A stretch of DNA of 64,000 bases from contig JAUJEO010000019.1 of assembly GCA_030762175.1 (NCBI GenBank), positions 2,734,001 to 2,798,000 of the forward strand, written 5' to 3'. This document shows positions 1 to 13,196 of this stretch, piece by piece. The notes below the pieces were generated by a model, which was not told the DNA's origin, did no database searches, and saw only the letters and a program-made list of their open reading frames with translations. Every line of letters begins with the position of its first letter. Positions within the stretch are counted from its first letter, which is position 1. A program made the position numbers and the translations under genes. The stretch comes from Metallyticus violacea (lineage: Eukaryota; Arthropoda; Insecta; Mantodea; Metallyticidae).

Positions 1-2225
1 CTTCCTTAGAATCACTTTTTTTCCATTCTTATTTGAGATAACTTGTTCTCTTTCATTATACTTGTTTGATAGCCTTAGACAAGCATATTATGCGCAAAGA
101 ATCTCGAAAAGAAAAAAATTTTTTTTCGAAGTTTGGAAACTTCGTTATAATCACTTTTTTCCGTTCTTATTTAAGATTACTGGTTCTCTTTCATTATACT
201 AGTTTGATAGCCTCAGACAAGCATATTATGCGCAAAGAATCTCGAAAAGAAAAAAATTTTTTTTCGAAGTTTGGAAACTTCGTTAGAATCACTTTTTTTC
301 CGTTCTTATTTTAGATAACTTGTTCTCTTTCATTATACTAGTTTGATAGCCTTAGACAAGCATATTATGCGCAAAGAATCTCGAAAAGAAAAAATTTTTT
401 TTTCGAAGTTAGGAAACTTCGTTAGAATCACTTTTTTTCCGTTCTTATTTAAGATTACTGGTTCTCTTTCATTATACTAGTTTGATAGCCTCAGACAAGC
501 ATATTATGCGCAAAGAATCTCGAAAAGATTAAAATTTTATTTCGAAGTTTGGAAACTTCGTTAGAATCACTTTTTTTCCGTTCTTATTTGAGATAACTGG
601 TTCTCTTTCATTATACTAGTTTGATAGCCTCAGACAAGCATATTATGCGCAAAGAATCTCGAAAAGAAAAAAATTTTTTTTCGAAGTTTGGAAACTTCCT
701 TAGAATCACTTTTTTTCCATTCTTATTTGAGATAACTTGTTCTCTTTCATTATACTAGTTTGATAGCCTTAGACAAGCATATTATGCGCAAAGAATCTCG
801 AAAAGAAAAAAATTTTTTTTCGAAGTTTGGAAACTTCGTTAGAATCACTTTTTTTCCGTTCTTATTTAAGATTACTGGTTCTGTTTCATTATACTAGTTT
901 GATAGCCTCAGACAAGCATATTATGCGCAAAGAATCTCGAAAAGAAAAAAATTTTTTTTCGAAGTTTGGAAACTTCCTTAGAATCACTTTTTTTCCATTC
1001 TTATTTGAGATAACTTGTTCTCTTTCATTATACTTGTTTGATAGCCTTAGACAAGCATATTATGCGCAAAGAATCTCGAAAAGAAAAAAATTTTTTTTCG
1101 AAGTTTGGAAACTTCGTTATAATCACTTTTTTCCGTTTTTATTTAAGATTACTGGTTCTCTTTCATTATACTAGTTTGATAGCCTCAGACAAGCATATTA
1201 TGCGCAAAGAATCTCGAAAAGAAAAAAATTTTTTTTCGAAGTTTGGAAACTTCGTTAGAATCACTTTTTTTCCGTTCTTATTTGAGATAACTTGTTCTCT
1301 TTCATTATACTAGTTTGATAGCCTTAGACAAGCATATTATGCGCAAATATTCTCGAAAAGAAAAAAATTTTTTTTCGAAATTTGGAAACTTCGTTAGAAT
1401 CACTTTTTTTCCGTTCTTATTTGAGATAACTGGTTCTCTTTCATTATACTAGTTTGATAGCCTCAGAAAAGCATATTCTGCGCAAAGAATCTAGAAAAGA
1501 AAAAAATTTTTTTTCGAAGTTTCGAAACTTCCTTAGAATCATTTTTTTTCCATTCTTATTTGAGATAACTTGTTCTCTTTCATTATACTAGTTTGATAGC
1601 CTTAGACAAGCATATTATGCGCAAAGAATCTCGAAAAGAAAAAAATTTTTTTTCGAAGTTTGGAAACTTCGTTAGAATCACTTTTTTTCCGTTCTTATTT
1701 AAGATTACTGGTTCTCTTTCATTATACTAGTTTGATAGCCTCAGACAAGCATATTATGCGCAAAGAATCTCGAAAAGAAAAAAATTTTTTTTCGAAGTTT
1801 GGAAACTTCCTTAGAATCACTTTTTTTACATTCTTATTTGAGATAACTTGTTCTCTTTCATTATACTAGTTTGATAGCCTTAGACAAGCATATTATGCGC
1901 AAAGAATCTCGAAAAGAAAAAAATTTTTTTTCGAAGTTTGGAAACTTCCTTAGAATCACTTTTTTTCCATTCTTATTTGAGATAACTTGTTCTCTTTCAT
2001 TATACTAGTTTGATAGCCTTAGACAAGCATATTATGCGCAAAGAATCTCGAAAAGAAAAAATTTTTTTTTCGAAGTTAGGAAACTTCGTTAGAATCACTT
2101 TTTTTCCGTTCTTATTTAAGATTACTGGTTCTCTTTCATTATACTAGTTTGATAGCCTCAGACAAGCATATTTTGCGCAAAGAATCTCGAAAAGATTAAA
2201 ATTTTATTTCGAAGTTTGGAAACTT
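1..2225 (+). repeat. HOR module A, copy 1 (left edge cut by window)
   Basis: Matches 3890-6114 at an offset of 3,889 bp (28 monomers less three bases) and 13197-15421 at an offset of 13,196 bp. The match includes private variants in order: the AAATATTCTCG monomer near 1345, the TTTCGAAAC palindrome monomer at 1515, the TTTTTTTACATTC monomer near 1825, and a closing GATTAAAATTTTATTTCG monomer near 2192. Homology stops where 2225 reads CTTCGTTAG while 6114 reads CTTCCTTAG. Confidence 0.85.
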
Positions 2226-3121
2226 CGTTAGAATCACTTTTTTTCCGTTCTTATTTGAGATAACTGGTTCTCTTTCATTATACTATTTTGATAGCCTCAG
2301 AAAAGCATATTATGCACAAAGAATCTCTAAAAGAAAAAATTTTTTTTTCGAAGTTTGGAAACTTCGTTAGAATCACTTTTTTTCCGTTCTTATTTGAGAT
2401 AACTGGTTCTCTTTCATTATACTATTTTGATAGCCTCAGAAAAGCATATTATGCTCAAAGAATCTCTAAAAGAGAAAAATTTTTTTTCGAAGTTTGGAAA
2501 CTTCGTTGGAATCACTTTTTTTCCGTTCTTATTTGAGATAACTGGTTCTCTTTCATTATACTAGTTTGATAGCCTCAGAAAAGCATAGGTATGCGCAAAG
2601 AATCTCGAAAAGAAAAAAATTTTTTTCGAAGTTTGGAAACTTCGTTAGAATCACTTTTTTTCCATTCTTATCTGAGATAACTTGTTCTCTTTCATTATAC
2701 TTGTTTGATAGCCTTAGACAAGCATATTATGCGCAAAGAATCTCGAAAAGAAAAAAATTTTTTTTCCAAGTTTGGAAACTAAGTTAGAATCACTTTTTTT
2801 CCGTTCTTATTTGAGATAACTTGTTCTCTTTCATTATACTAGTTTGATAGCCTTAGACAAGCATATTATGCGCAAAGAATCTCGAAAAGAAAAAAATTTT
2901 TTTTCGAAGTTTGGAAACTTCGTTAGAATCACTTTATTTCCGTTCGTATTTGAGATAACTTGTTCTCTTTCATTATACTTGTTTGATAGCCTTAGACAAG
3001 CATATTATGCGCAAAGAATCTCGAAAAGAAAAAAATTTTTTTTCGAAGTTTGGAAACTTCGTTAGAATCACTTTTTTTCCGTTCTTATTTGAGATAACCG
3101 GTTCTCTTTCATTATACTAGT
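2226..3121 (+). repeat. HOR module B, long form
   Basis: Defined by consecutive monomers with ACTATTTTGATAG plus CAGAAAAGCAT plus AATCTCTAAAAG, then GTTGGAATCAC, then the GCATAGGTATG monomer at 2585, then a monomer with CCAAGTTTGGAAACTAAG near 2767. It recurs at 12227-13122 with an offset of 10,001 bp, and in a form two monomers shorter at 8336-8953. Confidence 0.8.
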
Positions 3122-3815
3122 TTGATAGCCTTTGACAAGCATATTATGCGCAAAGAATCTCGAAAAGAAAAAAATTTTTTTTCGAAGTTTGGAAACTTCC
3201 TTAGAATCACTTTTTTTCCATTCTTATTTGAGATAACTTGTTCTCTTTCATTATACTTGTTTGATAGCCTTAGACAAGCATATTATGCGCAAAGAATCTC
3301 GAAAAGAAAAAAATTTTTTTTCGAAGTTTGGAAACTTCGTTATAATCACTTTTTTCCGTTCTTATTTAAGATTACTGGTTCTCTTTCATTATACTAGTTT
3401 GATAGCCTCAGACAAGCATATTATGCGCAAAGAATCTCGAAAAGAAAAAAATTTTTTTTCGAAGTTTGGAAACTTCGTTAGAATCACTTTTTTTCCGTTC
3501 TTATTTTAGATAACTTGTTCTCTTTCATTATACTAGTTTGATAGCCTTAGACAAGCATATTATGCGCAAAGAATCTCGAAAAGAAAAAATTTTTTTTTCG
3601 AAGTTAGGAAACTTCGTTAGAATCACTTTTTTTCCGCTCTTATTTAAGATTACTGGTTCTCTTTCATTATACTAGTTTGATAGCCTCAGACAAGCATATT
3701 ATGCGCAAAGAATCTCGAAAAGATTAAAATTTTATTTCGAAGTTTGGAAACTTCGTTAGAATCACTTTTTTTCCGTTCTTATTTGAGATAACCGGTTCTC
3801 TTTCATTATACTAGT
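3122..3815 (+). repeat. 694 bp five-monomer duplication, first copy
   Basis: Five monomers repeated directly at 3816-4509. Both copies begin after the rare ATAACCGGTTC variant and carry the rare CCTTTGACAAG variant at the start. I saw one difference between them, CCGCTCTTATT near 3636 against CCGTTCTTATT. The related module starting at 13123 has this block only once, so the duplication is specific to this copy. Confidence 0.88.
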
Positions 3816-4509
3816 TTGATAGCCTTTGACAAGCATATTATGCGCAAAGAATCTCGAAAAGAAAAAAATTTTTTTTCGAAGTTTGGAAACTTCCTTAGAA
3901 TCACTTTTTTTCCATTCTTATTTGAGATAACTTGTTCTCTTTCATTATACTTGTTTGATAGCCTTAGACAAGCATATTATGCGCAAAGAATCTCGAAAAG
4001 AAAAAAATTTTTTTTCGAAGTTTGGAAACTTCGTTATAATCACTTTTTTCCGTTCTTATTTAAGATTACTGGTTCTCTTTCATTATACTAGTTTGATAGC
4101 CTCAGACAAGCATATTATGCGCAAAGAATCTCGAAAAGAAAAAAATTTTTTTTCGAAGTTTGGAAACTTCGTTAGAATCACTTTTTTTCCGTTCTTATTT
4201 TAGATAACTTGTTCTCTTTCATTATACTAGTTTGATAGCCTTAGACAAGCATATTATGCGCAAAGAATCTCGAAAAGAAAAAATTTTTTTTTCGAAGTTA
4301 GGAAACTTCGTTAGAATCACTTTTTTTCCGTTCTTATTTAAGATTACTGGTTCTCTTTCATTATACTAGTTTGATAGCCTCAGACAAGCATATTATGCGC
4401 AAAGAATCTCGAAAAGATTAAAATTTTATTTCGAAGTTTGGAAACTTCGTTAGAATCACTTTTTTTCCGTTCTTATTTGAGATAACTGGTTCTCTTTCAT
4501 TATACTAGT
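3816..4509 (+). repeat. 694 bp five-monomer duplication, second copy
   Basis: Direct continuation of the block at 3122-3815. Its 3' flank switches to CCTCAGACAAG at about 4510, as expected at the end of a tandem duplication. It explains why the offset from this region to the 13-15 kb region drops from 10,001 to 9,307 bp. Confidence 0.88.
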
Positions 4510-6114
4510 TTGATAGCCTCAGACAAGCATATTATGCGCAAAGAATCTCGAAAAGAAAAAAATTTTTTTTCGAAGTTTGGAAACTTCCTTAGAATCACTT
4601 TTTTTCCATTCTTATTTGAGATAACTTGTTCTCTTTCATTATACTAGTTTGATAGCCTTAGACAAGCATATTATGCGCAAAGAATCTCGAAAAGAAAAAA
4701 ATTTTTTTTCGAAGTTTGGAAAATTCGTTAGAATCACTTTTTTTCCGTTCTTATTTAAGATTACTGGTTCTGTTTCATTATACTAGTTTGATAGCCTCAG
4801 ACAAGCATATTATGCGCAAAGAATCTCGAAAAGAAAAAAATTTTTTTTCGAAGTTTGGAAACTTCCTTAGAATCACTTTTTTTCCATTCTTATTTGAGAT
4901 AACTTGTTCTCTTTCATTATACTTGTTTGATAGCCTTAGACAAGCATATTATGCGCAAAGAATCTCGAAAAGAAAAAAATTTTTTTTCGAAGTTTGGAAA
5001 CTTCGTTATAATCACTTTTTTCCGTTTTTATTTAAGATTACTGGTTCTCTTTCATTATACTAGTTTGATAGCCTCAGACAAGCATATTATGCGCAAAGAA
5101 TCTCGAAAAGAAAAAAATTTTTTTTCGAAGTTTGGAAACTTCGTTAGAATCACTTTTTTTCCGTTCTTATTTGAGATAACTTGTTCTCTTTCATTATACT
5201 AGTTTGATAGCCTTAGACAAGCATATTATGCGCAAATATTCTCGAAAAGAAAAAAATTTTTTTTCGAAATTTGGAAACTTCGTTAGAATCACTTTTTTTC
5301 CGTTCTTATTTGAGATAACTGGTTCTCTTTCATTATACTAGTTTGATAGCCTCAGAAAAGCATATTCTGCGCAAAGAATCTAGAAAAGAAAAAAATTTTT
5401 TTTCGAAGTTTCGAAACTTCCTTAGAATCATTTTTTTTCCATTCTTATTTGAGATAACTTGTTCTCTTTCATTATACTAGTTTGATAGCCTTAGACAAGC
5501 ATATTATGCGCAAAGAATCTCGAAAAGAAAAAAATTTTTTTTCGAAGTTTGGAAACTTCGTTAGAATCACTTTTTTTCCGTTCTTATTTAAGATTACTGG
5601 TTCTCTTTCATTATACTAGTTTGATAGCCTCAGACAAGCATATTATGCGCAAAGAATCTCGAAAAGAAAAAAATTTTTTTTCGAAGTTTGGAAACTTCCT
5701 TAGAATCACTTTTTTTACATTCTTATTTGAGATAACTTGTTCTCTTTCATTATACTAGTTTGATAGCCTTAGACAAGCATATTATGCGCAAAGAATCTCG
5801 AAAAGAAAAAAATTTTTTTTCGAAGTTTGGAAACTTCCTTAGAATCACTTTTTTTCCATTCTTATTTGAGATAACTTGTTCTCTTTCATTATACTAGTTT
5901 GATAGCCTTAGACAAGCATATTATGCGCAAAGAATCTCGAAAAGAAAAAATTTTTTTTTCGAAGTTAGGAAACTTCGTTAGAATCACTTTTTTTCCGTTC
6001 TTATTTAAGATTACTGGTTCTCTTTCATTATACTAGTTTGATAGCCTCAGACAAGCATATTTTGCGCAAAGAATCTCGAAAAGATTAAAATTTTATTTCG
6101 AAGTTTGGAAACTT
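3890..6114 (+). repeat. HOR module A, copy 2
   Basis: Repeats 1-2225 with the same ordered private variants (AAATATTCTCG near 5234, TTTCGAAAC palindrome near 5405, TTTACATTC near 5715, GATTAAAATTTTATT near 6082). Its first 620 bp are the second half of the 694 bp duplication. At 4723 it has GGAAAATTCG where the other copies have GGAAACTTCG. Confidence 0.85.
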
Positions 6115-8335
6115 CCTTAGAATCACTTTTTTTCCATTCTTATTTGAGATAACTTGTTCTCTTTCATTATACTAGTTTGATATCCTTAGACAAGCATATT
6201 ATGCGCAAAGAATCTCGAAAAGAAAAAAATTTTTTTTCGAAGTTTGGAAACTTCGTTAGAATCACTTTTTTTCCGTTCTTATTTAAGATTACTGGTTCTG
6301 TTTCATTATACTAGTTTGATAGCCTCAGACAAGCATATTATGCGCAAAGAATCTCGAAAAGAAAAAAATTTTTTTTCGAAGTTTGGAAACTTCGTTATAA
6401 TCACTTTTTTCCGTTTTTATTTAAGATTACTGGTTCTCTTTCATTATACTAGTTTGATAACCTCAGACAAGCATATTATGCGCAAAGAATCTCGAAAAGA
6501 AAAAATTTTTTTTTCGAAGTTTGGAAACTTCCTTAGAATCACTTTTTTTCCATTCTTATTTGAGATAACTTGTTCTCTTTCATTATACCCGTTTGATAGC
6601 CTTAGACAAGCATATTATGCGCAAAGAATCTCGAAAAGAAAAAAATTTTTTTTCGAAGTTTGGAAACTTCGTTAGAATCACTTTTTTTCCGTTCTTATTT
6701 GAGATAACTTGTTCTCTTTCATTATACTAGTTTGATAGCCTTAGACAAGCATATTATGCGCAAAGAATCTCGAAAAGAAAAAAATTTTTTTCGAAGTTTG
6801 GAAACTTCGTTAGAATCACTTTTTTTCCGTTCGTATTTGAGATAACTGGTTCTCTTTCATTATACTAGTTTGATAGTCTCAGAAAAGCATATTATGCGCA
6901 AAGAATCTAGAAAAGAAAAAAATTTTTTTTCGAAGATTGGAAACCTCGTTAGAATCACTTTTTTTCCGTTCTTATTTGAGATAACTGGTTCTCTTTCATT
7001 ATACTAGTTTGATAGCCTCAGACAGGCATATTATGCGCAAAGAATATCGAAAAGAAAAAAATTTTTTTTCGAAGTTTGGAAACTTCGTTAGAATCACTTT
7101 TTTTCCGTTCTTATTTGAGATAACTGGTTCTCTTTCATTATACTAGTTTGATAGCCTCAGAAAAGCATATTATGCGCAAAGAATCTAGAAAAGAAAAAAA
7201 TTTTTTTTCGAAGATTGGAAACCTCGTTAGAATCACTTTTTTTCCGTTCTTATTTGAGATAACTGGTTCTCTTTCATTATACTAGTTTGATAGCCTCAGA
7301 CAAGCATATTATGCGCAAATAATCTGGAAAGGAAAAAAATTTTTTTTCGAAGTTTGGAAACCTCCTTAGAATCACTTTTTTTCCATATTTATTTGAGATA
7401 ACTTCTTCTCTTTCATTATTCTAGTTTGATAGCCTTAGACAAGCATATTATGCGCAAAGAATCTCGAAAAGAAAAAAATTTTTTTTAAGAAGTTTGGAAA
7501 CTTCGTTAGAATCACTTTTTTTCCGTTCTTATTTAAGATAACTTGTTCTCTTTCATTATACTAGTTTGATAGCCTTAGACAAGCATATTATGCGCAAAGA
7601 ATCTCGAAAAGAAAAAAATTTTTTTTCGAAGTTTGGAAACTTCGTTATAATCACTTTTTTTCCGTTCTTTTTAAGATTACTGGTTCTCTTTCATTATACT
7701 AGTTTGATAGCCTCAGACAAGCATATTATGCGCAAAGAATCTCGAAAAGAAAAAAATTTTTTTTCGAAGTTTGGAAACTTCGTTAGAATCACTTTTTTTC
7801 CGTTCTTATTTGAGATAACTTGTTCTCTTTCATTATACTAGTTTGATAGCCTTAGACAAGCATATTATGCGCAAAGAATCTCGAAAAGAAAAAAATTTTT
7901 TTCGAAGTTTGGAAACTTCGTTAGAATCACTTTTTTTCCGTTCGTATTTGAGATAACTGGTTCTCTTTCATTATACTAGTTTGATAGCCTTAGACAAGCA
8001 TATTATGCGCAAAGAATCTCGAAAAGAAAAAAATTTTTTTTCGAAGTTTGGAAACTTCGTTAGAATCACTTTTTTTCCGTTCTTATTTAAGATTACTGGT
8101 TCTCTTTCATTATACTAGTTTGATAGCCTCAGACAAGCATATTATGCGCAAAGAATCTCGAAAAGAATAAAATTTTTTTTCGAAGTTTGGAAACTTCGTT
8201 AGAATCACTTTTTTTCCGTTCTTATTTGAGATAACTTGTTCTCTTTCATTATACTAGTTTGATAGCCTTAGACAAGCATATTATGCGCAAAGAATCTCGA
8301 AAAGAAAAAAATTTTTTTTCGAAGTTTGGAAACTT
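6115..8335 (+). repeat. HOR module D, copy 1
   Basis: Contains the TATACCCGTTTG monomer (6586), CCGTTCGTATTTG monomers, several GAAGATTGGAAACCTCG monomers, one AAATAATCTGG monomer near 7318 followed by CTTCTTCTC with ATTATTCTAG, and a TTTTTAAGAAG monomer near 7486 in which the dyad's left arm is disrupted. It is related to 9996-12226: 6490-6900 matches 10935-11345, and about 7455-8335 matches 11345-12226 at an offset near 3,890 bp. The two-monomer stretch from about 6900 to 7455 is replaced in the other copy. Confidence 0.7.
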
Positions 8336-8953
8336 CGTTAGAATCACTTTTTTTCCGTTCTTATTTGAGATAACTGGTTCTCTTTCATTATACTATTTTG
8401 ATAGCCTCAGAAAAGCATATTATGCGCAAAGAATCTCTAAAAGAAAAAATTTTTTTTTCGAAGTTTGGAAACTTCGTTAGAATCACTTTTTTTCCGTTCT
8501 TATTTGAGATAACTGGTTCTCTTTCATTATACTATTTTGATAGCCTCAGAAAAGCATATTATGCTCAAAGAATCTCTAAAAGAGAAAAATTTTTTTTCGA
8601 AGTTTGGAAACTTCGTTGGAATCACTTTTTTTCCGTTCTTATTTGAGATAACTGGTTCTCTTTCATTATACTAGTTTGATAGCCTCAGAAAAGCATAGGT
8701 ATGCGCAAAGAATCTCGAAAAGAAAAAAATTTTTTTCGAAGTTTGGAAACTTCGTTAGAATCACTTTTTTTCCATTCTTATCTGAGATAACTTGTTCTCT
8801 TTCATTATACTTGTTTGATAGCCTTAGACAAGCATATTATGCGCAAAGAATCTCGAAAAGAAAAAAATTTTTTTTCGAAGTTTGGAAACTTCGTTAGAAT
8901 CACTTTTTTTCCGTTCTTATTTGAGATAACCGGTTCTCTTTCATTATACTAGT
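8336..8953 (+). repeat. HOR module B, short form
   Basis: Same order of ACTATTTT, GTTGGAATCAC and GCATAGGTATG (8694) monomers as at 2226 and 12227, but lacking the last two monomers of those copies (278 bp). This is why the offset to the downstream copy changes from 3,891 to 4,169 bp. Confidence 0.78.
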
Positions 8954-9027
8954 TTGATAGCCTCAGACAAGCATATTATGCGCAAAGAATCTCGAAAAGA
9001 AAAAAATTTTTTTTCGAAGTTTGGAAA

Positions 9028-9995
9028 CTTCCTTAGAATCACTTTTTTTCCATTCTTATTTGAGATAACTTGTTCTCTTTCATTATACTTGTTTGATAGC
9101 CTTAGACAAGCATATTATGCGCAAAGAATCTCGAAAAGAAAAAAATTTTTTTTCGAAGTTTGGAAACTTCGTTATAATCACTTTTTTCCGTTCTTATTTA
9201 AGATTACTGGTTCTCTTTCATTATACTAGTTTGATAGCCTCAGACAAGCATATTATGCGCAAAGAATCTCGAAAAGAAAAAAATTTTTTTTCGAAGTTTG
9301 GAAACTTCGTTAGAATCACTTTTTTTCCGTTCTTATTTTAGATAACTTGTTCTCTTTCATAATACTAGTTTGATAGCCTCAGACAAGCATATTATGCGCA
9401 AAGAATCTCGAAAAGAAAAAATTTTTTTTTCGAAGTTAGGAAACTTCGTTAGAATCACTTTTTTTCCGTTCTTATTTAAGATTACTGGTTCTCTTTCATT
9501 ATACTAGTTTGATAGCCTCAGACAAGCATATTATGCGCAAAGAATCTCGAAAAGATTAAAATTTTATTTCGAAGTTTGGAAACTTCGTTAGAATCACTTT
9601 TTTTCCGTTCTTATTTGAGATAACTGGTTCTCTTTCATTATACTAGTTTGATAGCCTCAGACAAGCATATTATGCGCAAAGAATCTCGAAAAGAAAAAAA
9701 TTTTTTTTCGAAGTTTGGAAACTTCCTTAGAATCACTTTTTTTCCATTCTTATTTGAGATAACTTGTTCTCTTTCATTATACTAGTTTGATAGCCTTAGA
9801 CAAGCATATTATGCGCAAAGAATCTCGAAAAGAAAAAATTTTTTTTTCGAAGTTTGGAAACTTCGTTAGAATCACTTTTTTTCCGTTCTTATTTAAGATT
9901 ACTGGTTCTGTTTCATTATACTAGTTTGATAGCCTCAGACAAGCATATTATGCGCAAAGAATCTCGAAAAGAAAAAAATTTTTTTTCGAAGTTTG
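9028..9995 (+). repeat. HOR module A, copy 3 (shortened)
   Basis: Starts with the same CTTCCTTAG monomer as 1, 3890 and 13197 and follows them for about seven monomers. It departs near 9995, where CTTCGTTAG is followed by a TTTAAGATTACTGG monomer identical in type to 15828-16037. A private CATAATACTAG variant is at 9358. Confidence 0.75.
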
Positions 9996-12226
9996 GAAAC
10001 TTCGTTAGAATCACTTTTTTTCCGTTCTTATTTAAGATTACTGGTTCTCTTTCATTATACTAGTTTGATAGCCTCAGACAAGCATATTATGCGCAAAGAA
10101 TCTCGAAAAGAAAAAAATTTTTTTTCGAAGTTTGGAAACTTCGTTAGAATCACTTTTTTTCCGTTCTTATTTGAGATAACTTGTTCTCTTTCATTATACT
10201 AGTTTGATAGCCTTAGACAAGCATATTATGCGCAAAGAATCTCGAAAAGAAAAAAAATTTTTTTCGAAGTTTGGAAACTTCGTTAGAATCACTTTTTTTC
10301 CGTTCTTATTTGAGATAACTGGTTCTCTTTCATTATACTAGTTTGATAGCCTCAGACAAGCATATTATGCGCAAAGAATCTCGAAAAGAAAAAAATTTTT
10401 TTTCGAAGTTTGGAAACTTCGTTAGAATCACTTTTTTTCCGTTCTTATTTGAGATAACTGGTTCTCTTTCATTATACTAATTTGATAGTCTCAGAAAAGC
10501 ATATTATGCGCAAAGAATCTAGAAAAGAAAAAAATTTTTTTTCGAAGATTGGAAACCTCGTTAGAATCACTTTTTTTCCGTTCTTATTTGAGATAACTGG
10601 TTCTCTTTCATTATACTAGTTTGATAGCCTCAGACAAGCATATTATGCGCAAAGAATCTCGAAAAGAAAAAAATTTTTTTTCGAAGTTTGGAAACTTCCT
10701 TAGAATCACTTTTTTTCCATTCTTATTTGAGATAACTTGTTCTCTTTCATTATACTTGTTTGATAGCCTTAGACAAGCATATTATGCGCAAAGAATCTCG
10801 AAAAGAAAAAAATTTTTTTTCGAAGTTTGGAAACTTCGTTAGAATCACTTTTTTTCCGTTCTTATTTGAGATAACTAGTTCTATTTCATTATACTAGTTT
10901 GATAGCCTCAGACAAGCATATTATGCGCAAAGAATCTCGAAAAGAAAAAATTTTTTTTTCGAAGTTTGGAAACTTCCTTAGAATCACTTTTTTTCCATTC
11001 TTATTTGAGATAACTTGTTCTCTTTCATTATACCCGTTTGATAGCCTTAGACAAGCATATTATGCGCAAAGAATCTCGAAAAGAAAAAAATTTTTTTTCG
11101 AAGTTTGGAAACTTCGTTAGAATCACTTTTTTTCCGTTCTTATTTGAGATAACTTGTTCTCTTTCATTATACTAGTTTGATAGCCTTAGACAAGCATATT
11201 ATACGCAAAGAATCTCGAAAAGAAAAAAATTTTTTTCGAAGTTTGGAAACTACGTTAGAATCACTTTTTTTCCGTTCGTATTTGAGATAACTGGTTCTCT
11301 TTCATTATACTAGTTTGATAGTCTCAGAAAAGCATATTATGCGCAAAGAATCTCGAAAAGAAAAAAATTTTTTTTAAGAAGTTTGGAAACTTCGTTAGAA
11401 TCACTTTTTTTCCGTTCTTATTTAAGATAACTTGTTCTCTTTCATTATACTAGTTTGATAGCCTCAGACAGGCATATTATGCGCAAAGAATCTCGAAAAG
11501 AAAAAAATTTTTTTTCGAAGTTTGGAAACTTCGTTATAATCACTTTTTTTCCGTTCTTATTTAAGATTACTGGTTCTCTTTCATTATACTAGTTTGATAG
11601 CCTCAGACAAGCATATTATGCGCAAAGAATCTCGAAAAGAAAAAAAATTTTTTTCGAAGTTTGGAAACTTCGTTAGAATCACTTTTTTTCCGTTCTTATT
11701 TGAGATAACTTGTTCTCTTTCATTATACTAGTTTGATAGACTGAGACAAGCATATTATGCGCAAAGAATCTCGAAAAGAAAAAAAATTTTTTTCGAAGTT
11801 TGGAAACTTCGTTATCATCACTTTTTTTCCGTTCTTATTTGATATAACTGGTTCTCTTTCATTATACTAGTTTGATAGCCTCAGACAAGCATATTATGCG
11901 CAAAGAATCTCGAAAAGAAAAAAATTTTTTTTCGAAGATTGGAAACCTCGTTAGAATCACTTTTTTTCCGTTCTTATTTGAGATAACTGGTTCTCTTTCA
12001 TTATACTAGTTTGATAGCCTCAGACAAGCATATTATGCGCAAAGAATCTCGAAAAGAAAAAAATTTTTTTTCGAAGTTTGGAAACTTCCTTAGAATCACT
12101 TTTTTTCCATTCTTATTTGAGATAACTTGTTCTCTTTCATTATACTAGTTTGATAGACTTAGACAAGCAAATTATGCGCAAAGAATCTCGAAAAGAAAAA
12201 AATTTTTTTTCGAAGTTTGGAAACTT
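9996..12226 (+). repeat. HOR module D, copy 2
   Basis: Related to 6115-8335, sharing the TATACCCGTTTG monomer (11031) and the TTTTTAAGAAG monomer near 11375. It also has variants absent from the first copy, such as GATAGACTGAGAC near 11736, which reappears at 25495, 31315, 52150 and 57970. A8T7 tracts are frequent here. Confidence 0.68.
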
Positions 12227-13122
12227 CGTTAGAATCACTTTTTTTCCGTTCTTATTTGAGATAACTGGTTCTCTTTCATTATACTATTTTGATAGCCTCA
12301 GAAAAGCATATTATGCGCAAAGAATCTCTAAAAGAAAAAATTTTTTTTTCGAAGTTTGGAAACTTCGTTAGAATCACTTTTTTTCCGTTCTTATTTGAGA
12401 TAACTGGTTCTCTTTCATTATACTATTTTGATAGCCTCAGAAAAGCATATTATGCTCAAAGAATCTCTAAAAGAGAAAAATTTTTTTTCGAAGTTTGGAA
12501 ACTTCGTTGGAATCACTTTTTTTCCGTTCTTATTTGAGATAACTGGTTCTCTTTCATTATACTAGTTTGATAGCCTCAGAAAAGCATAGGTATGCGCAAA
12601 GAATCTCGAAAAGAAAAAAATTTTTTTCGAAGTTTGGAAACTTCGTTAGAATCACTTTTTTTCCATTCTTATCTGAGATAACTTGTTCTCTTTCATTATA
12701 CTTGTTTGATAGCCTTAGACAAGCATATTATGCGCAAAGAATCTCGAAAAGAAAAAAATTTTTTTTCCAAGTTTGGAAACTAAGTTAGAATCACTTTTTT
12801 TCCGTTCTTATTTGAGATAACTTGTTCTCTTTCATTATACTAGTTTGATAGCCTTAGACAAGCATATTATGCGCAAAGAATCTCGAAAAGAAAAAAATTT
12901 TTTTTCGAAGTTTGGAAACTTCGTTAGAATCACTTTATTTCCGTTCGTATTTGAGATAACTTGTTCTCTTTCATTATACTTGTTTGATAGCCTTAGACAA
13001 GCATATTATGCGCAAAGAATCTCGAAAAGAAAAAAATTTTTTTTCGAAGTTTGGAAACTTCGTTAGAATCACTTTTTTTCCGTTCTTATTTGAGATAACC
13101 GGTTCTCTTTCATTATACTAGT
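12227..13122 (+). repeat. HOR module B, long form, second copy
   Basis: Matches 2226-3121 at an offset of 10,001 bp, including the CCAAGTTTGGAAACTAAG monomer near 12768 and the ACTTTATTTCCGTTCG monomer near 12935. The first copy has TTATGCACAAAG near 2311 where this one has TTATGCGCAAAG. Confidence 0.82.
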
Positions 13123-13196
13123 TTGATAGCCTTTGACAAGCATATTATGCGCAAAGAATCTCGAAAAGAAAAAAATTTTTTTTCGAAGTTTGGAAA

